Shown here: positions 12,556 to 24,103 of the stretch, piece by piece
How the letters are laid out: the number at the start of each line of letters is the position of its first letter
Numbering within the stretch: the first letter of the stretch is position 1
Source: Bolinopsis microptera
Lineage: Eukaryota; Ctenophora; Tentaculata; Lobata; Bolinopsidae
Length of the DNA stretch: 64,000 nucleotides
Reading direction: 5' to 3'
NCBI RefSeq assembly: GCF_026151205.1
Contig: NC_087078.1
Location: 12,693,118 to 12,757,117, forward strand
Notes under the pieces: model-generated
Told to the model about the DNA's origin: nothing
The model's database searches: none
The model's input: the letters and a program-made list of their open reading frames with translations, nothing else
Position numbers and translations under genes: made by a program

Positions 12556-12830
12556 ACACGTCGGGGTTTGTCGGGGTTTGTCAGGGTTCGTCGGGGTGTG
12601 GTCGGGGTTTGCTCAGGGTTAGTCGGCTGTGTGGGGTTTGTCGGGGTATGTCGAGCCTGAGAGCTTTATTTTTTTTTTTTTTTGAGTATCCAACCAAAAG
12701 CCGATACGGAGTCATCAAGCTTTACGTGGAAAACACTACACAAGAAGGCCTCATGGAGCCGTGGCCCGAGGCAAAAACCTCGACAAACCCGTCTGTCGGG
12801 GTTTGTCGGGGTTTGTCGAGCCTGAGGATA
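12556..12830. repeat. GTCGGGGTTT decamer repeat, two clusters
   Basis: Imperfect tandem GTCGGGGTTT decamers occur at about 12556-12650 and 12800-12825. Both clusters end with GTCGAGCCTGAG. A ~150-base insert with a 16-base T run separates them. The paired ends suggest one element or a local duplication; the G-rich strand could form G-quadruplexes. Confidence 0.5.
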
Positions 12831-12839
12831 CATGATTCC

Positions 12840-14600
12840 CTTATAAGCACGAACTTGCTTCAAACTGGATAAAGTTGTTATTGTATTGAGGGTCGTTATT
12901 TGAACACTTTACAATGTGGTTAATAGTCTCGGGTCTTATTTGACGCTCTTAAGATGTGGTCAAATATGAAACTTATAAATCTCCATTACGCTTAAATTCA
13001 TACATGAAACTTGAAAGCTAGTTTAATCTATTTTAATTTACTTTTCGGTTGCAGGAGGAGGTGTCTAGCAAAGAATTGTAAACCGAAATTGTAAAAATGT
13101 CGCTTTATGTCCGCGCGAGGTTTATTTCTCAGAATTGATAAAATGTCGCTATTATTTGGATCACATTTCATTAATTTTTTTTTTAAATAATAACGAAAAG
13201 TTAGTGCGTGCGCGGATTTTTTTGAACTTTAAATTGTTGACATATTGTAATTTGCTGAAGCCACTCGTTGCTCGGCGGTCAAATCGCCCGTTTCAGGGAA
13301 GCACTCCCCGGATCGAGCCACGGCGGAGGTCATTTTTTTGCATTTTAATGCTTTACTACAATTAAATTATCAGAAGCGCACCTTAGTAATACACTTCATC
13401 AGATAAATTATACTGTTCGAACTACCAGCTAGGGAAGGATTGCCTTCAAGGATTTGTCCAGGGAAGACCTCGTTCGCACTGGAAACATGTCAAATGGTAA
13501 ACGGGAGTTATCTGTAATTTTTGTTTTGTTTATGGCTAGAATTTAGAATTAGGATCAATATGATAAGGATCAGAGTTAATACCTGCTAGGATTATAAGTC
13601 ACTTTCTTACAGTTGAAGAGGTCACTTTTTCAAAACTTTAAATTAAGACAATTGGCTCGGAACTTCTATCCTTATAGATTCATCACTTTCAGTTATAACT
13701 ACGGTGTACCTGAAACCAGTTAAATAACTGTATAGAAAGGGACAACATCCACGGGAAATAACTGAACCAGATCTTCACCAGAACCATATACCGTTCAATA
13801 AAATTAAAACCATTTGATAAGGTTTGAGTCGAACTTTTTTTGTGTCTGCTAAAAGATATTCTTGGAATACAAGAATAAAGGAATTATAAATTTCAAATCT
13901 AACAGGTCATTGCAACAGCAACTGTCAAGATAATAAAAATAATAAAAATACTCGCCCCTGTCCTATAATAATCGACATCTTGATTGACTTCACTACACCA
14001 GACAGTATTGATTATCTATGTAAACTCGCGCACGCACCTACCTTTTTGCATTATTTAGAATCAAATTTGACCGCATAATCATGTTTTTTGAAAAGCGACA
14101 TTTTTACTGTATTATTTTGAGAGAAAACATCTACTGGGTTGCAGAATTTATATCGGAAATTGTACGGAGCAAAGAAGCAATTTTTATACAAAAATTGTGC
14201 AATTACATTTACTGTGACAGCGCGCGCTAGGCCGAAGCGCGCGTGGTTGAGTGAATATATATATAATGGTCAATATTGATTGCGCGCCTTCATATCGTTC
14301 GCCTATCCGGTCACCCAATATATTTAAACTTGCATTATCCATGGATATGGCATCCGGATAAGTAGGTGGAGTGCATGCCAAAGGAACTAAGATCTTTCCG
14401 TGAGTCCAAAAACAATGAGCACATCATTGGGCGGGGACGACTGTCGAAGACGCGGAAACTATTAAAGACCGTCCCACCCTTTCCAATACTCCCTAGGTGA
14501 GGCTATATCGATTAGACACCACTTACTACACGGCCGCAATTCATTATACAGGGAAACCTGTACATTGCAAGTGTAGCTGCGGGACCACGGATATATGGAG
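12840..14600. other. non-coding stretch
   Basis: No gene supported. GGATCGAGCC at about 13310 resembles a Pol III B box but no cloverleaf or A box can be built. 14218-14245 is a GCGCGC-rich imperfect palindrome. Confidence 0.25.
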
Positions 14601-14620
14601 GTTATTGCGTAGAACTTAGT

Positions 14621-14815
14621 TCATAGATGTAGTAGTTTTGTATTGTATGGATGTATCTGTGATGGGCTTCTTAACGATTGGGAAATTGTTGGAAGATCTG
14701 TGTGGCCTTCTTTTCTGGAAGCCACATTAGTCCAGTCACGAAACAGAGTTTGGAGGTGCGGAAACTGATGAGATGCCTCCTTTGATATGGGTGATGTCGT
14801 TGGAACTGACATCTA
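14621..14815 (-). CDS. candidate exon, Ser/Pro/His-rich
   Basis: The minus-strand frame encodes a Ser/Pro/Thr/His-rich segment including VPTTSPISKEASHQFPHL and LRSPSQIHPYNTK. A CTAG precedes it as a possible acceptor. Composition fits a disordered tail. It is on the same strand as, and downstream of, the PTB exons at 17.6-19.0 kb, so it may be a later exon of that gene. Confidence 0.25.
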
Positions 14816-14829
14816 GGTCACCCCGAATT

Positions 14830-17640
14830 GTACTTTTCATATGTCAGGGCAGTTCCAGAATTGACGAGATGCTACACATTCCTTATACAGACATAACATT
14901 TTAAAAATAAACACACCTTATTAAATCAAAAGTAAATTTAATCAAAGAAAGTTGAACGAACATAAACACAAGGAACATAAAAAGAGATTCCTCACTAGGG
15001 TGTTAATCAAACGGATATAATTCAGCTTCTCAGCTGACCAATTTGACAGGATGAATATATGGATTTAGCCCTTCTGTAATGTTCTAAAAAATCAAAGTTC
15101 TTCCCAATTATACTTTACTTGATTGATAACAGAAGAAAGTTTTGATAAGACCATTTTGAAGGATCTTAAATATCTAGGGATGTTTCATCTGAAGTTGGTT
15201 CAGATCCAGTTAACGATCATTGTGCTACCTGTAACAGTAATCTATTAATTTGGGTAAGATAATACCAAAATAAGAATATCTTTGTATTTGTAACGTAAAA
15301 TTCGTTCTAATAAAGCACCCATCTTGAATCACTAACACGTATCTAGTTAGACCCTGTGTATACCTAGTACCTAATGTTATGGTTATAATGGTTCAATAAT
15401 AGAATTTCAGGTCTTGTCAAATTACCTATGTCTAAATCATATGCATTTATTGTATCTTTAAAACACTCAATCACATAATATTCACCTTGAAAATTATGCT
15501 TTCTTACATTTGGTTAATACATCTGACTTAAAAACTCAAAACTATTAAACACATTGCAATATTACCGGTATCGTAAGTAAAAAGTTTGATCAGATCCTTC
15601 TCTTACAAAAAACATGTGCGATAGTACGTTTATAGAGTTCATAAAACGTAACTCCTCTCATGCGACGTTTGGAAAGGATTCGTACTGAACTACGTGAACA
15701 CAAAAACTCCTCTTTAGATTAAATAATTTCTTTCTAACACTCATTTACATGGCAGGAAACACTGTTTAAAACATTTTGGATTTCGGGTGGATTAGGAAGA
15801 AGCTGCTGTCCATTCTGCACAAACTTGATATTGACGGTATACTGACACGAGTCATTCTATGACGAGTCATTCTATGACTTCGTGTAATTACTTATAGTTG
15901 AATTATAAGTCTTGCAAAATTGAAAAATTAAAGGCCATTTAACCAATGATCTTAACACAGTGAATGTTTGGCTCATACCATCCTACCTTTAAAATCAAAA
16001 TAGCTGCAGATGAAAGTTTGGTTGCTCGTCAATTCAACATAAGAACGTCTGAAACTTCTAGGATCAAAACATGCAGGCTCGGGTATAATATCTCATTAAT
16101 CTTACAATGAATAACGATAAAAAATATTTCATAAAATAGAAGTGTTTAAGAACGATCGATTTCAGCTGGTGTCCGCTTAAAACATGATTTTCCCAGGCCC
16201 CAGGCTCTTTGGAAAGTTAAACAACTATATATTGGGAGGACATGGTTGTGAAAACAGATTCCTTAGATCTACCTTTAAACTGTTATAATTTTCAAACATT
16301 TGTTTAAATCTATATAAAGTGAAATATAAAACTAAACTTATACATAATATTCCTATTTACTTTGCCTTACAGACCGGCCCTGTCACGCATTCACAGTGTA
16401 TCTCCTGGTTATAAATTCTTATGAACAATGCGCGTCGGGGGAATTTCACGTGCACATTAACTTGTGTACATTTGATTATATTTATAATACCCAACCAGGC
16501 TACTCCTTTTGTATGATAGCTTTATATATACAGGAGTGATTTCCAGCACTTCTGGCGTCGTTTTACCCTCGAGATATGTAACCTTAAGAGAGGATATGTA
16601 TCCTCTAGCTACGTATCAACACGTTCAACAGGGTGTCGACAATATGAGTTCTCACAATCTTTAATGCGCGTTTATCTTCGGCAAACGGCCACCCAGTATT
16701 GGCGAGCCTGAAAAGCAAACTTGTTATTTTATTTTTTATAACATATCACACGAAACCTGTTCATTTAATGATTGGCATGATCAGAGTTGCAACAAAAAAA
16801 TGTGAAAACACCAAAATTTGAACCTGTGTATCTAATCACGATAAAATACAAACACACACGCTGTTTCCAGTCAATTAATATGGAAGACATAGCTAAAATT
16901 GATAAAGTGAAAGTGAAAACTAGGTGAAATCCTAACAAAAACCTGCTGAAGAGGAATGAGATTATTCCGCAGCAAGAGGTACGGGAGTGTCGAGTAGCTC
17001 ACGTTATTATGTTATTGTTGTGCGCTATGGGTGGGGAGTACGGCGTACTTACAAACGGCACGATGGGGGTTATGCGGTATTCCGATAAAACTGACGAGAA
17101 TTTTATTTCAAAGATATCTTATACAACTGTAAATGTGTGTCAATCAGTCGAAATTCTTTTAATCGTGGTATCAAGCACCGTTAAATTTTGATTTAGATAT
17201 ATTATTTAAAGAATAATAAGAATATTAACTTTGGATAGGTTATCGCTTCAAATCATCGATTCATTACGCATTGTTTCAATACTGAATCATGTGGTCCTGA
17301 TTTTGCTTTAGAAGGTATCGTTTCTGTTATTTGCTCAGATCTGATTGCATCTGGAGGAAGGAATTTACTTGTATAGAAAAAACTTTTTAGAAAATGGACC
17401 AGATACACTGACAAAACCGGGAATTTCAAACATTGACGTATTAATAATTAATTTATATAAACCAGATTTTTGACCGAATTCAGACTTACCCAGGTAACGA
17501 GTCGTAATTCATTAATGTTCGGGAGCAGCCATCGTATATGCTCAAAATTCCACCCGATCATTACAAGCCAATATCTCACAAATCTAATTGAACGGAGTTC
17601 TAAGACATATAAATATTTGTTAAAATTCAAATGAGTAACA
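14830..17640. other. AT-rich non-coding stretch
   Basis: No gene supported on either strand. A 15-bp direct duplication containing GACGAGTCATTCTAT lies near 15848-15877. Confidence 0.3.
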
Positions 17641-17644
17641 TCTT

Positions 17645-17748
17645 TTTCCATCTGTATTGCGAAGCATGTTTATCATGGTCTGAAATTGACTTTGATTCTG
17701 TTGCGTTAGGGCCTGTCCTGGTTCCGGGGAAGATGTTTCTATTGGACC
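17645..17748 (-). CDS. NOS1AP: probable downstream exon of minus-strand NOS1AP-like gene
   Basis: An acceptor TTATTTTGCCAG (minus strand) ends next to 17748. The frame that follows encodes SPEPGQALTQQNQSQFQTM and then INMLRNTDGKR, a polar Gln-rich segment typical of an animal coding exon. The 3' boundary is uncertain; the best donor, GTTACT, is weak. Assignment to the NOS1AP-like gene rests on strand, order and proximity (about 0.6 kb after the previous exon), not on sequence similarity. Confidence 0.4.
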
Positions 17749-18376
17749 CTGGCAAAATAAATTAAATATTAGTCACATTTTAAATGTGATACCTATTTCT
17801 GACCGATAAGCTTAATTCTTTGTGGTTATTCCTCTCTTTTTAGCGAGCTTAGTCCATATTCCACCTATATTGCCTTATCAGGTAGAAAATATTCACATTC
17901 CTTGTCTGTCTTTAAATGAGAAGGGTTGTTGTATCTTGTTGTTCCGGCACCAAGTCTTGTCAGTTGACAGTTGAATGTAAGTCAGTCTAAGCCGTAGTGG
18001 TCAGTTGTTCAATACACAAAAATCACTGTCAGCGCGAGCGGGTCCTCCTCCTCAAACACTCACATTGACGCTGAAAGCTGAGGAGAACAAGGAGAAGTAA
18101 AGGGTCCCTCTTGTCTGTTTCAGTGAAAGTATCTGCCCTCCCAAACCCTTAGTCCGTTGTGCGGGCTGCTGGGCATTATTACTAGGTTTTTGTATAGTTA
18201 CACAAGGGGTAGTTACTCTTACCCTGGCTGTTTTACAGGGTCACGGCTTTGACTCGTGAACATAATACGAAACAACCACAGCTACAGGATAAGTAAGGGA
18301 TAGTGAAAATAGGATAACTAATAGAAAAGTTAAAACAAACTCTCTACTTTAAGACTCATGGATAGAACAGAAAAAA

Positions 18377-18502
18377 TTAAAATTCCATTGTTTTATCCTC
18401 AATAGAAGCACTGCCAACAGAACCCTCGAAGGAACAAGCCTCGATCTTCTGAGCTTCACTTTTTCTTCATCGTCAGGGGTTTTATCCAGCTGGTGGGTCT
18501 CC
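18377..18502 (-). CDS. NOS1AP: NOS1AP-like exon after the PTB domain (minus strand)
   Basis: The acceptor CATCTTCTCCAG precedes 18502. The frame reads ETHQLDKTPDDEEK and then, after a one-base shift at an A-run, SEAQKIEACSFEG to a TAA at 18377-18379. Its first base completes the codon left by the preceding exon, provided that exon is read with one fewer A. The acidic, linker-like sequence fits the region after a PTB domain. It may be an alternative last exon, or splice before the TAA. The indels lie in A homopolymers, so they may be consensus errors rather than true mutations. Confidence 0.45.
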
Positions 18503-18669
18503 CTGGAGAAGATGTAGGAGATTATTATCCTATTTGGACATAGCAGTGATATTTAAACATGATGTTATAAGGAGTTAAAAAATAATGCAGAGAGTGATTT
18601 AAGATACCTTTTGACTTTTTTAAAATTTAGTCGAAATTAATTGAATTGCATCTGATATAAAATACTTAC

Positions 18670-18777
18670 GCTACAGGATCTTTGTCCTTGATATGTAGTG
18701 GTTTTCTTTCTGCTTTTGTATTTGTGGACCACTTCAAAAGCCGGCCCTATCGTTCGAACTACTCCTCTGAGCTGAGA
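18670..18777 (-). CDS. NOS1AP: NOS1AP-like PTB domain, C-terminal helix exon
   Basis: This exon is bounded by acceptor GCTGTTTCAG and donor GTAAGT on the minus strand, 108 bases long. It encodes VVRTIGPAFEVVHKY, which matches the C-terminal helix of the NOS1AP/CAPON phosphotyrosine-binding domain (known pattern RxVRTxGxAFEVCHK). The family scaffolds neuronal nitric oxide synthase and small GTPase signalling; that is family knowledge, not seen here. After the helix the sequence is basic (KSRKK). One extra A in an A-run appears to shift the last 11 codons relative to the next exon. Confidence 0.75.
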
Positions 18778-18935
18778 CTGAAACAGCATGACTTACAGAT
18801 TGTATAATAGCATAGCATGGTATCTAGATATTTAAAGCGTGATTGTGAATATTCTTAATACAGGGGAAAATGTTTTTTCACGAAGATCATCAAACGCCCA
18901 AACACCTGCGGTTTTACATGTTCAGGGGTAAATAC

Positions 18936-19041
18936 CTTTTTCTTGCCTTGAAAACGTCACATTTAAAGGAGTTGTCGGGTCCATCCCGCGCTATGTAGGA
19001 GATATTTTAGGTATGGGAGTCGTTTGAAACCGTAGAACACT
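18936..19041 (-). CDS. NOS1AP: NOS1AP-like PTB domain, central exon (indel-bearing)
   Basis: The acceptor CATCCTTCCAG precedes 19041 and a donor GTATTT follows 18936. The minus-strand translation gives VFYGFKRLPYLK and, two bases out of frame, ISYIARDGPDNSFKCDVF. Together these match the KIFSYIARDG core and following strands of NOS1AP-type PTB domains. Two bases are missing at an A-run and a T within the core, and one A is missing before the donor. The exon directly upstream (ending in the family's DPIYR segment) is not seen in the window. The indels mean pseudogene or poor consensus. Confidence 0.7.
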
Positions 19042-19049
19042 CTGGAAGG

Positions 19050-20200
19050 ATGAAATTCAGATCACAATCCGTTCTAACATCACAACAATTTGATACTCAA
19101 AGAATTGAAACATTCGATTGACTTCCACTTCCACATGCAGGGAATGCTGACTACTATAACAGAATGTCCTTTACTATTTACTATAGCTAAAGGATCAGCT
19201 GATAGTAACAGTTATCAAATTCTTCCTATTACTGATCGTTTGCTATGCGTTATGATTATAAATCAAGAGGCTGCATATAATGAACACTATTGACACGGGT
19301 TGCAGAGTTGAGGTCTGTACGGACCCTAGTAGTTTCAGATCCTTAGTTTAACTTTTGTCTAGAGCTGAAAGAATTTTGGAAAAACTGTAGGACACTAACG
19401 CCTTGCTCTATCATAATCAACCGTTATCTGGAGCGTGCGCGCGCGAGGTTCAAACTAAATGCTGTCAATTACTATAGCGGATGCCGAAAAAGTGCATTTT
19501 CCCACACTGAACGGCTTGCGCGCGAGAGACCTAATTTAGGTTGGTTTTGCCTCCCAAAATCAAAATAATTTACCAATTTCGTAAAAATCAAAGGTTTAAA
19601 TTTGTTTGGAAAACTGAACTGCATGGAAAAATGCGAACACAAATTGTTTGTACATATAGTTCTCTTATTGACAGGCCTAAGTCACGTCAGGATATGAGGT
19701 ATTTAGGTATGCGATCTCAAGAAAAGCAGCGAAAGTTTTTAATCAGTCAAAACAAGAAAGCATTCATGTTAAACACATTGAGGTGTTAATGAGAACTAGG
19801 TGCCCTAGGCGGTCTAGGCTGGAAAAAAGCTGAGTTACCGAGCCTTTAACAAGTTTATTACTAACATCCAGAAGGAATCTTTCATGTGGTTAAATCTTAC
19901 AAACTATGGGTTTACTTAGAAACATGAAGTAAATTGCTTTCAATCGAAAGTTTTAAATATTATTTAACATTTGTGGACGATTTCATCAAGTTCTATCATT
20001 TTGCAGCCAAAAGCATGAAAATACCCAATTACGTGTAAACGCGAGTTATAAAGAATATGCATGATAAGGAGTAAAGTTTTAATTTGATGACTAAACGTTT
20101 CAGACACTGGACACGTTAATTATCTTTAATACAATTATGTACCCTGAAAGAACTTACTTGAATATGGTATGTTTACTAATGTTGTATCACAAAAACTTTT
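19050..20200. other. non-coding stretch
   Basis: I see no missing PTB exon here on the minus strand and no other supported gene. CG-rich TGCGCGCG clusters occur near 19436 and 19519 in direct orientation. Confidence 0.3.
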
Positions 20201-20329
20201 AAAAAACTTGGGAAACACCAGAATAATGGGGTATGTAAAAATTGTAAGGCCCTAAGAAAAACCCGGCTAAGCTATTTAAAAATTTTAAAGGGGGTAATTT
20301 CTTTCCAAGTGAATACCCAAGCGCCTGAT

Positions 20330-20960
20330 TTACCCTACAGTGAAATTATGAAATGGACCAAAACAGTTCCATGCCAGGGGAAAGTGGGCAACGCCTTCAT
20401 TTTGAGAAGCATTTTCTAAACCTTTTAAAATGACAAAAAAGGGAGAGAAGCTTGAGATTCATTATCTTTTCCCGGATCCCAAAAACCTTTAAAAACCCCT
20501 TCTGAAAAAGGAACAAACATCTTTGATAAAAGGCTCAAGTTAGGGAAATTTTGGGGACTTGAACGCTAAAATCAGTAAAGGGGGAGTTTTCAAAAACGAC
20601 TTAAAGAAAAATTAAAGCCCAAGAGATCCTTTGCTACCAAGTTTCACGTTTATGACCCCGGCAAAGTTCAGCGAAACCCAGCTATAAATCTCAAAGGGGG
20701 GCCTGTTCATTGGTTTGATGAAAGGGTTAGGGACAGCTAAAGGAAAAGCACCCTTTTATGAATGCGCGATAAAATTTTGACCCAAAGGTAACAAAGGGCA
20801 GCCGAAGAATTTTTTTTGAACCCATCGATTAAATTTAGTGAAAAGGCGCTGCTGACATCGGTCAGGGACCAAACATAAAAATTTCAAGGCTGGCCAACCT
20901 GTGTTGTAGGCATTTAAAAATCCCAAGAGCTTGTGCTGGCAATTTCCCAATTACCGGCGT
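20330..20960 (+). pseudogene. possible 5' part of the RLE-type LINE, badly degraded
   Basis: Short plus-strand frames such as EIMKWTKTVP and KVGNAFIL resemble the region upstream of the reverse transcriptase in restriction-like-endonuclease LINEs of the type seen at 23.1-27.4 kb. The frame changes every few tens of bases. The match is from pattern memory only and could be wrong. Confidence 0.2.
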
Positions 20961-21799
20961 GTATTTAAGAAGTAGATTTAAAATCAATACATGTCACAGT
21001 GGAGGCTTGCCCCCCTTAGTAAATTCCAGGCCCTGACCAATTGGTTTGGTGAGATCTGAACGATTAGGGGGAATGTGTGATGTGGTATTAAAAAAAGAGT
21101 TCAGAAAATCGGGCCCACTTCAAGAAAACAAAATTTTCAAGAAAAACAATTTTATTTGATTTTTTAAGCAGCCCAAAAAAACATATTTTATATATATAAC
21201 TGTGCAAATTTTAAACCCATAATCTTGGGGGCTTGATAGAAAGAAGTGCCCAAAAGTATATGTATTTTTTTCCCAAAAATACGTCAAATGAACCCAGGGT
21301 GATCAGATCTGAGAGTGCAGACCATAAAGTTACGCACCCCCCTTGCCTCCTGTATTTTTGGGTTGGGGAAAGAAAATTATGCAAATTTTGGTCTTTTATA
21401 CCCCAAGCCCCTTTGTTAATAGAAGTATATTGTTTTTTCTGAGTTAGTTCTTCAATAAAAACAATACAATAAAATCAATTTAAATATCAAAAACTAAACT
21501 ACAAATAAAAAATTTACAAATAAAATTTTTAATTCCCCTTGATAAAACAGTTAAATTTTTGGTTCTAATATTTAAAAATTAAACTACAAGTTGTTAAAAA
21601 AACCCAAATAGATCTAGATATTCAGTCTGTATACAATAATGATACATTTTTAAAATTTTTGTTATGTGCCGCGGCATTAGATTAAATTACTGAACTTAAA
21701 ATTTGTTTGGAGCCAAAGTTCTTTTAAGTCAGCAGCGGTTGTTTTTAATTGTGTTTTCGTTTAAATTTTTTATAAAAGTTAAGGGAAAGTTTCTAGCAA

Positions 21800-23125
21800 T
21801 TGTTTTAATTTAAAAAATTTTTTTTGAAAAATGTTCCAAACTGGCTGTTAAACAAAAAAGGTATTTGATTTTTTTAGAAAAAATAACGTTGATCGTTGCG
21901 GGGTTTAAAGTTGATAGCCCAAAAAGGGGTAGGGGCATGGTACTTGATAATTTAGAAAATTCTAAAAACTGTATTGTACAAGCTTGACCCAAAAATTTTT
22001 AAACCAAAAAAAGGGTTTTTGAAAGCTCCTTTTCAAAGTTTGGCCTAGTTTTTGCATGCCTTAGGGTTAGTTTTTTGAAATTTTTGATTGTTTTATTAGA
22101 TATGATCGAGATCCCCAAAAAGGTTCTATACAGTCTTTTGTGAAAAAAAAGACTTCTTTTGACCTTTTCTTTGGGGACAACTCCCAAAATTATAAAAAAT
22201 TTGATTGATTCAAATAAGCTTAAATTTTTAAATTGTTCAGCAGGTATCGAGTGCCGATTCTAAAGATGACCTCAGGGCCCCTCAGTTTTTTCGGAGGGAT
22301 GCAGTGAGCAGCCAGTTTAGCTTATCTTTTTAACAACCCCAAAAGGACCTGCTTTTGGGATAACCTTACCTTGGGAAATGACTAGTTTTCATCTAGCAGG
22401 GTAGAAAATGGTTGCCCCGTGCCAATTCATCATATCAGAGGCGGGTTTAAAAAGGGATGTAGCAGCATTTTAATTTGAAATAATAGATTACATTTCAATA
22501 AATCGAGACTGTTTAAGCACTGAGTTGGTTTTTTGTATGTTGCTTCTCTAAGGGCCCCGATAAAGTTTTAGTGTCATCAGCAAAAGAAACAAATTTACTT
22601 CACTTTTGAAAAACATTTTTTATATCGTTCAATACATAAAAGGGAAGGGCCCCTAGAATTGCCCCTTGAGGAAACCCCCGAATTCCACACCCTTTTTTTG
22701 TGGACATCGTTATACTCACATACTGCTTTTTTTAGAAATAGCTTTTTAGTAAAGTTATGCGGCCCCTAAACCGGGAATTAGCTTCTTAGAAAATATTGTG
22801 ATCAAGGGTGTAAAAGGGCTTTGCTCAAGAAATGAATAGCCGGGGACTTTTTTTGCTGCCGGGGTTTTTGTAACAGATCTAAAATTTTTGGGAAAGGCAG
22901 GGGCGGGAATGGCCTTTTCAAAATCCAAACTCGAGTTTTAGTAACCTTTTAGATGTGAAAAAATTTATAGACGTTTGTAAAGACCTTCTCAAAAAATTTT
23001 TTCCAAATAAAAGGTAAATTGATACGGCCGAAATTTTTCAATACATTCCTTTTTGTCTTTCTTGTAAATGGGAATAATTACCTTTTAAAAAATATTTGGA
23101 ATACCCATTTTGTATTTTAAAGGCC
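21800..23125 (-). mobile_element. non-LTR retrotransposon RT fragment (minus strand, degraded)
   Basis: Read on the minus strand, the segment gives broken frames with the reverse transcriptase landmarks in order: a fingers region resembling VIPIYKKD (near 23050), a DxxxAFDTLDHNI-like trace (near 22820), GFPQGAILGPL (about 22655-22690) and SFADDTK (FADD at 22572-22583). Tail traces with FSKKIKYL lie near 21870. This order fits a CR1/jockey-type LINE. It sits within the plus-strand RLE LINE, so it probably inserted there. Frame breaks are frequent, as elsewhere in this low-quality segment. Confidence 0.6.
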
Positions 23126-24085
23126 TAAAGGGGGGATCGGGCAAAATTCATGCTAGGGCAGGGTGCACGATGAGGGCAGGAACCCATTTTGTTAGGGATG
23201 TTTTCCAACGCATTAAACGCTCTCAATGGGACGCTGCTCCCAACAACAGCATATGTTGCCCACCATTGCAAAATATTTGAGAACATACGAAAACCCAAAC
23301 AGACCTTTTGGGGCAAACAGCAAGGGGGACCCCAAGAGCTGCAAAGGGTTTCATAAAGAACAATTTTGCCAGGGTGGAACCCTTTAGCCCCACCATTATC
23401 GCCCGCCTAAAACATCTCAAACAGGTTGGTTTGCCGATGATGTGCGGCTGGAGGGAATGGGGTGTATAAGTGGGGGAAAGGGGGGGTTTTGCCTAAGGGG
23501 GACCTAAGTAGGGTTATTTTTAACCCATCAAAAAGCATTCTTATAAAGGACCCTCAATGACGCCCGGGCCAAGCATTTTTGAGATTTAAAAAAATATGCA
23601 AATAACAAATCAGCACAAGGCACTTGGTCAGTACTTGGAATTAGTGTAAGACAAAATTCCCGATAAGGTCCAAGGTGTGCAAAGACATCAAATGCTAGCT
23701 GATTTTGGGGAAATCTGAGCCTCAGCAGCCCTATTCACCTACCCGGGCATACAACACCAATGGAATTTTTTTTAAAAGGGTTTTTCCCCTCATATCTTGA
23801 AGCCAGGGGCCCTAGAAACATGAAATAAGAAAAAAGCTTCGCCAAAGATGCGGGCAGGGAGTTTCCCAGATTTGGGGGGGACGTGTTAAGGCTACCAAAT
23901 AAATTGGGAGTTGGATTGGTAACCCACGAGGAATCCACTGAGCCAGTTCCAAGCTACTCACCCCCATTAAAAAAGAAAATTTTAGTGGCCACAGGGGGGA
24001 CATGCACCCAGAAACCTCCCCAAAAATCGGGAAAGAAATGAAAAAAATTTTAAAATTTTCGAGCTCCAAGCCAAGTTTAAGTTAT
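23126..24085 (+). mobile_element. RLE-type LINE, reverse transcriptase part (interrupted)
   Basis: Plus-strand frames show a degraded QGDP-like motif (KGDP near 23328) and TGWFADDVRLEG (WFADD at 23427-23441). NPSKSILIKDP follows near 23525. This WFADD...NPSK order is typical of LINEs that end in a restriction-like endonuclease, as in the intact tail at 26.6-27.4 kb. The reading stops at the left inverted repeat near 24.1 kb and resumes after 26.6 kb, consistent with one element split by a DNA transposon. Confidence 0.55.
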
Positions 24086-24103
24086 ATGAAAGTGGCCCCC
24101 CAA

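Noticed and set aside
12666-12863. Minus-strand ORF ending in poly-Lys
   Set aside because: It spans the G-rich decamer repeat and a T-run; no recognised domain.
13255-13335. tRNA or tRNA-derived SINE
   Set aside because: GGATCGAGCC looks like a B box, but no A box at proper spacing and no acceptor or anticodon stems can be drawn.
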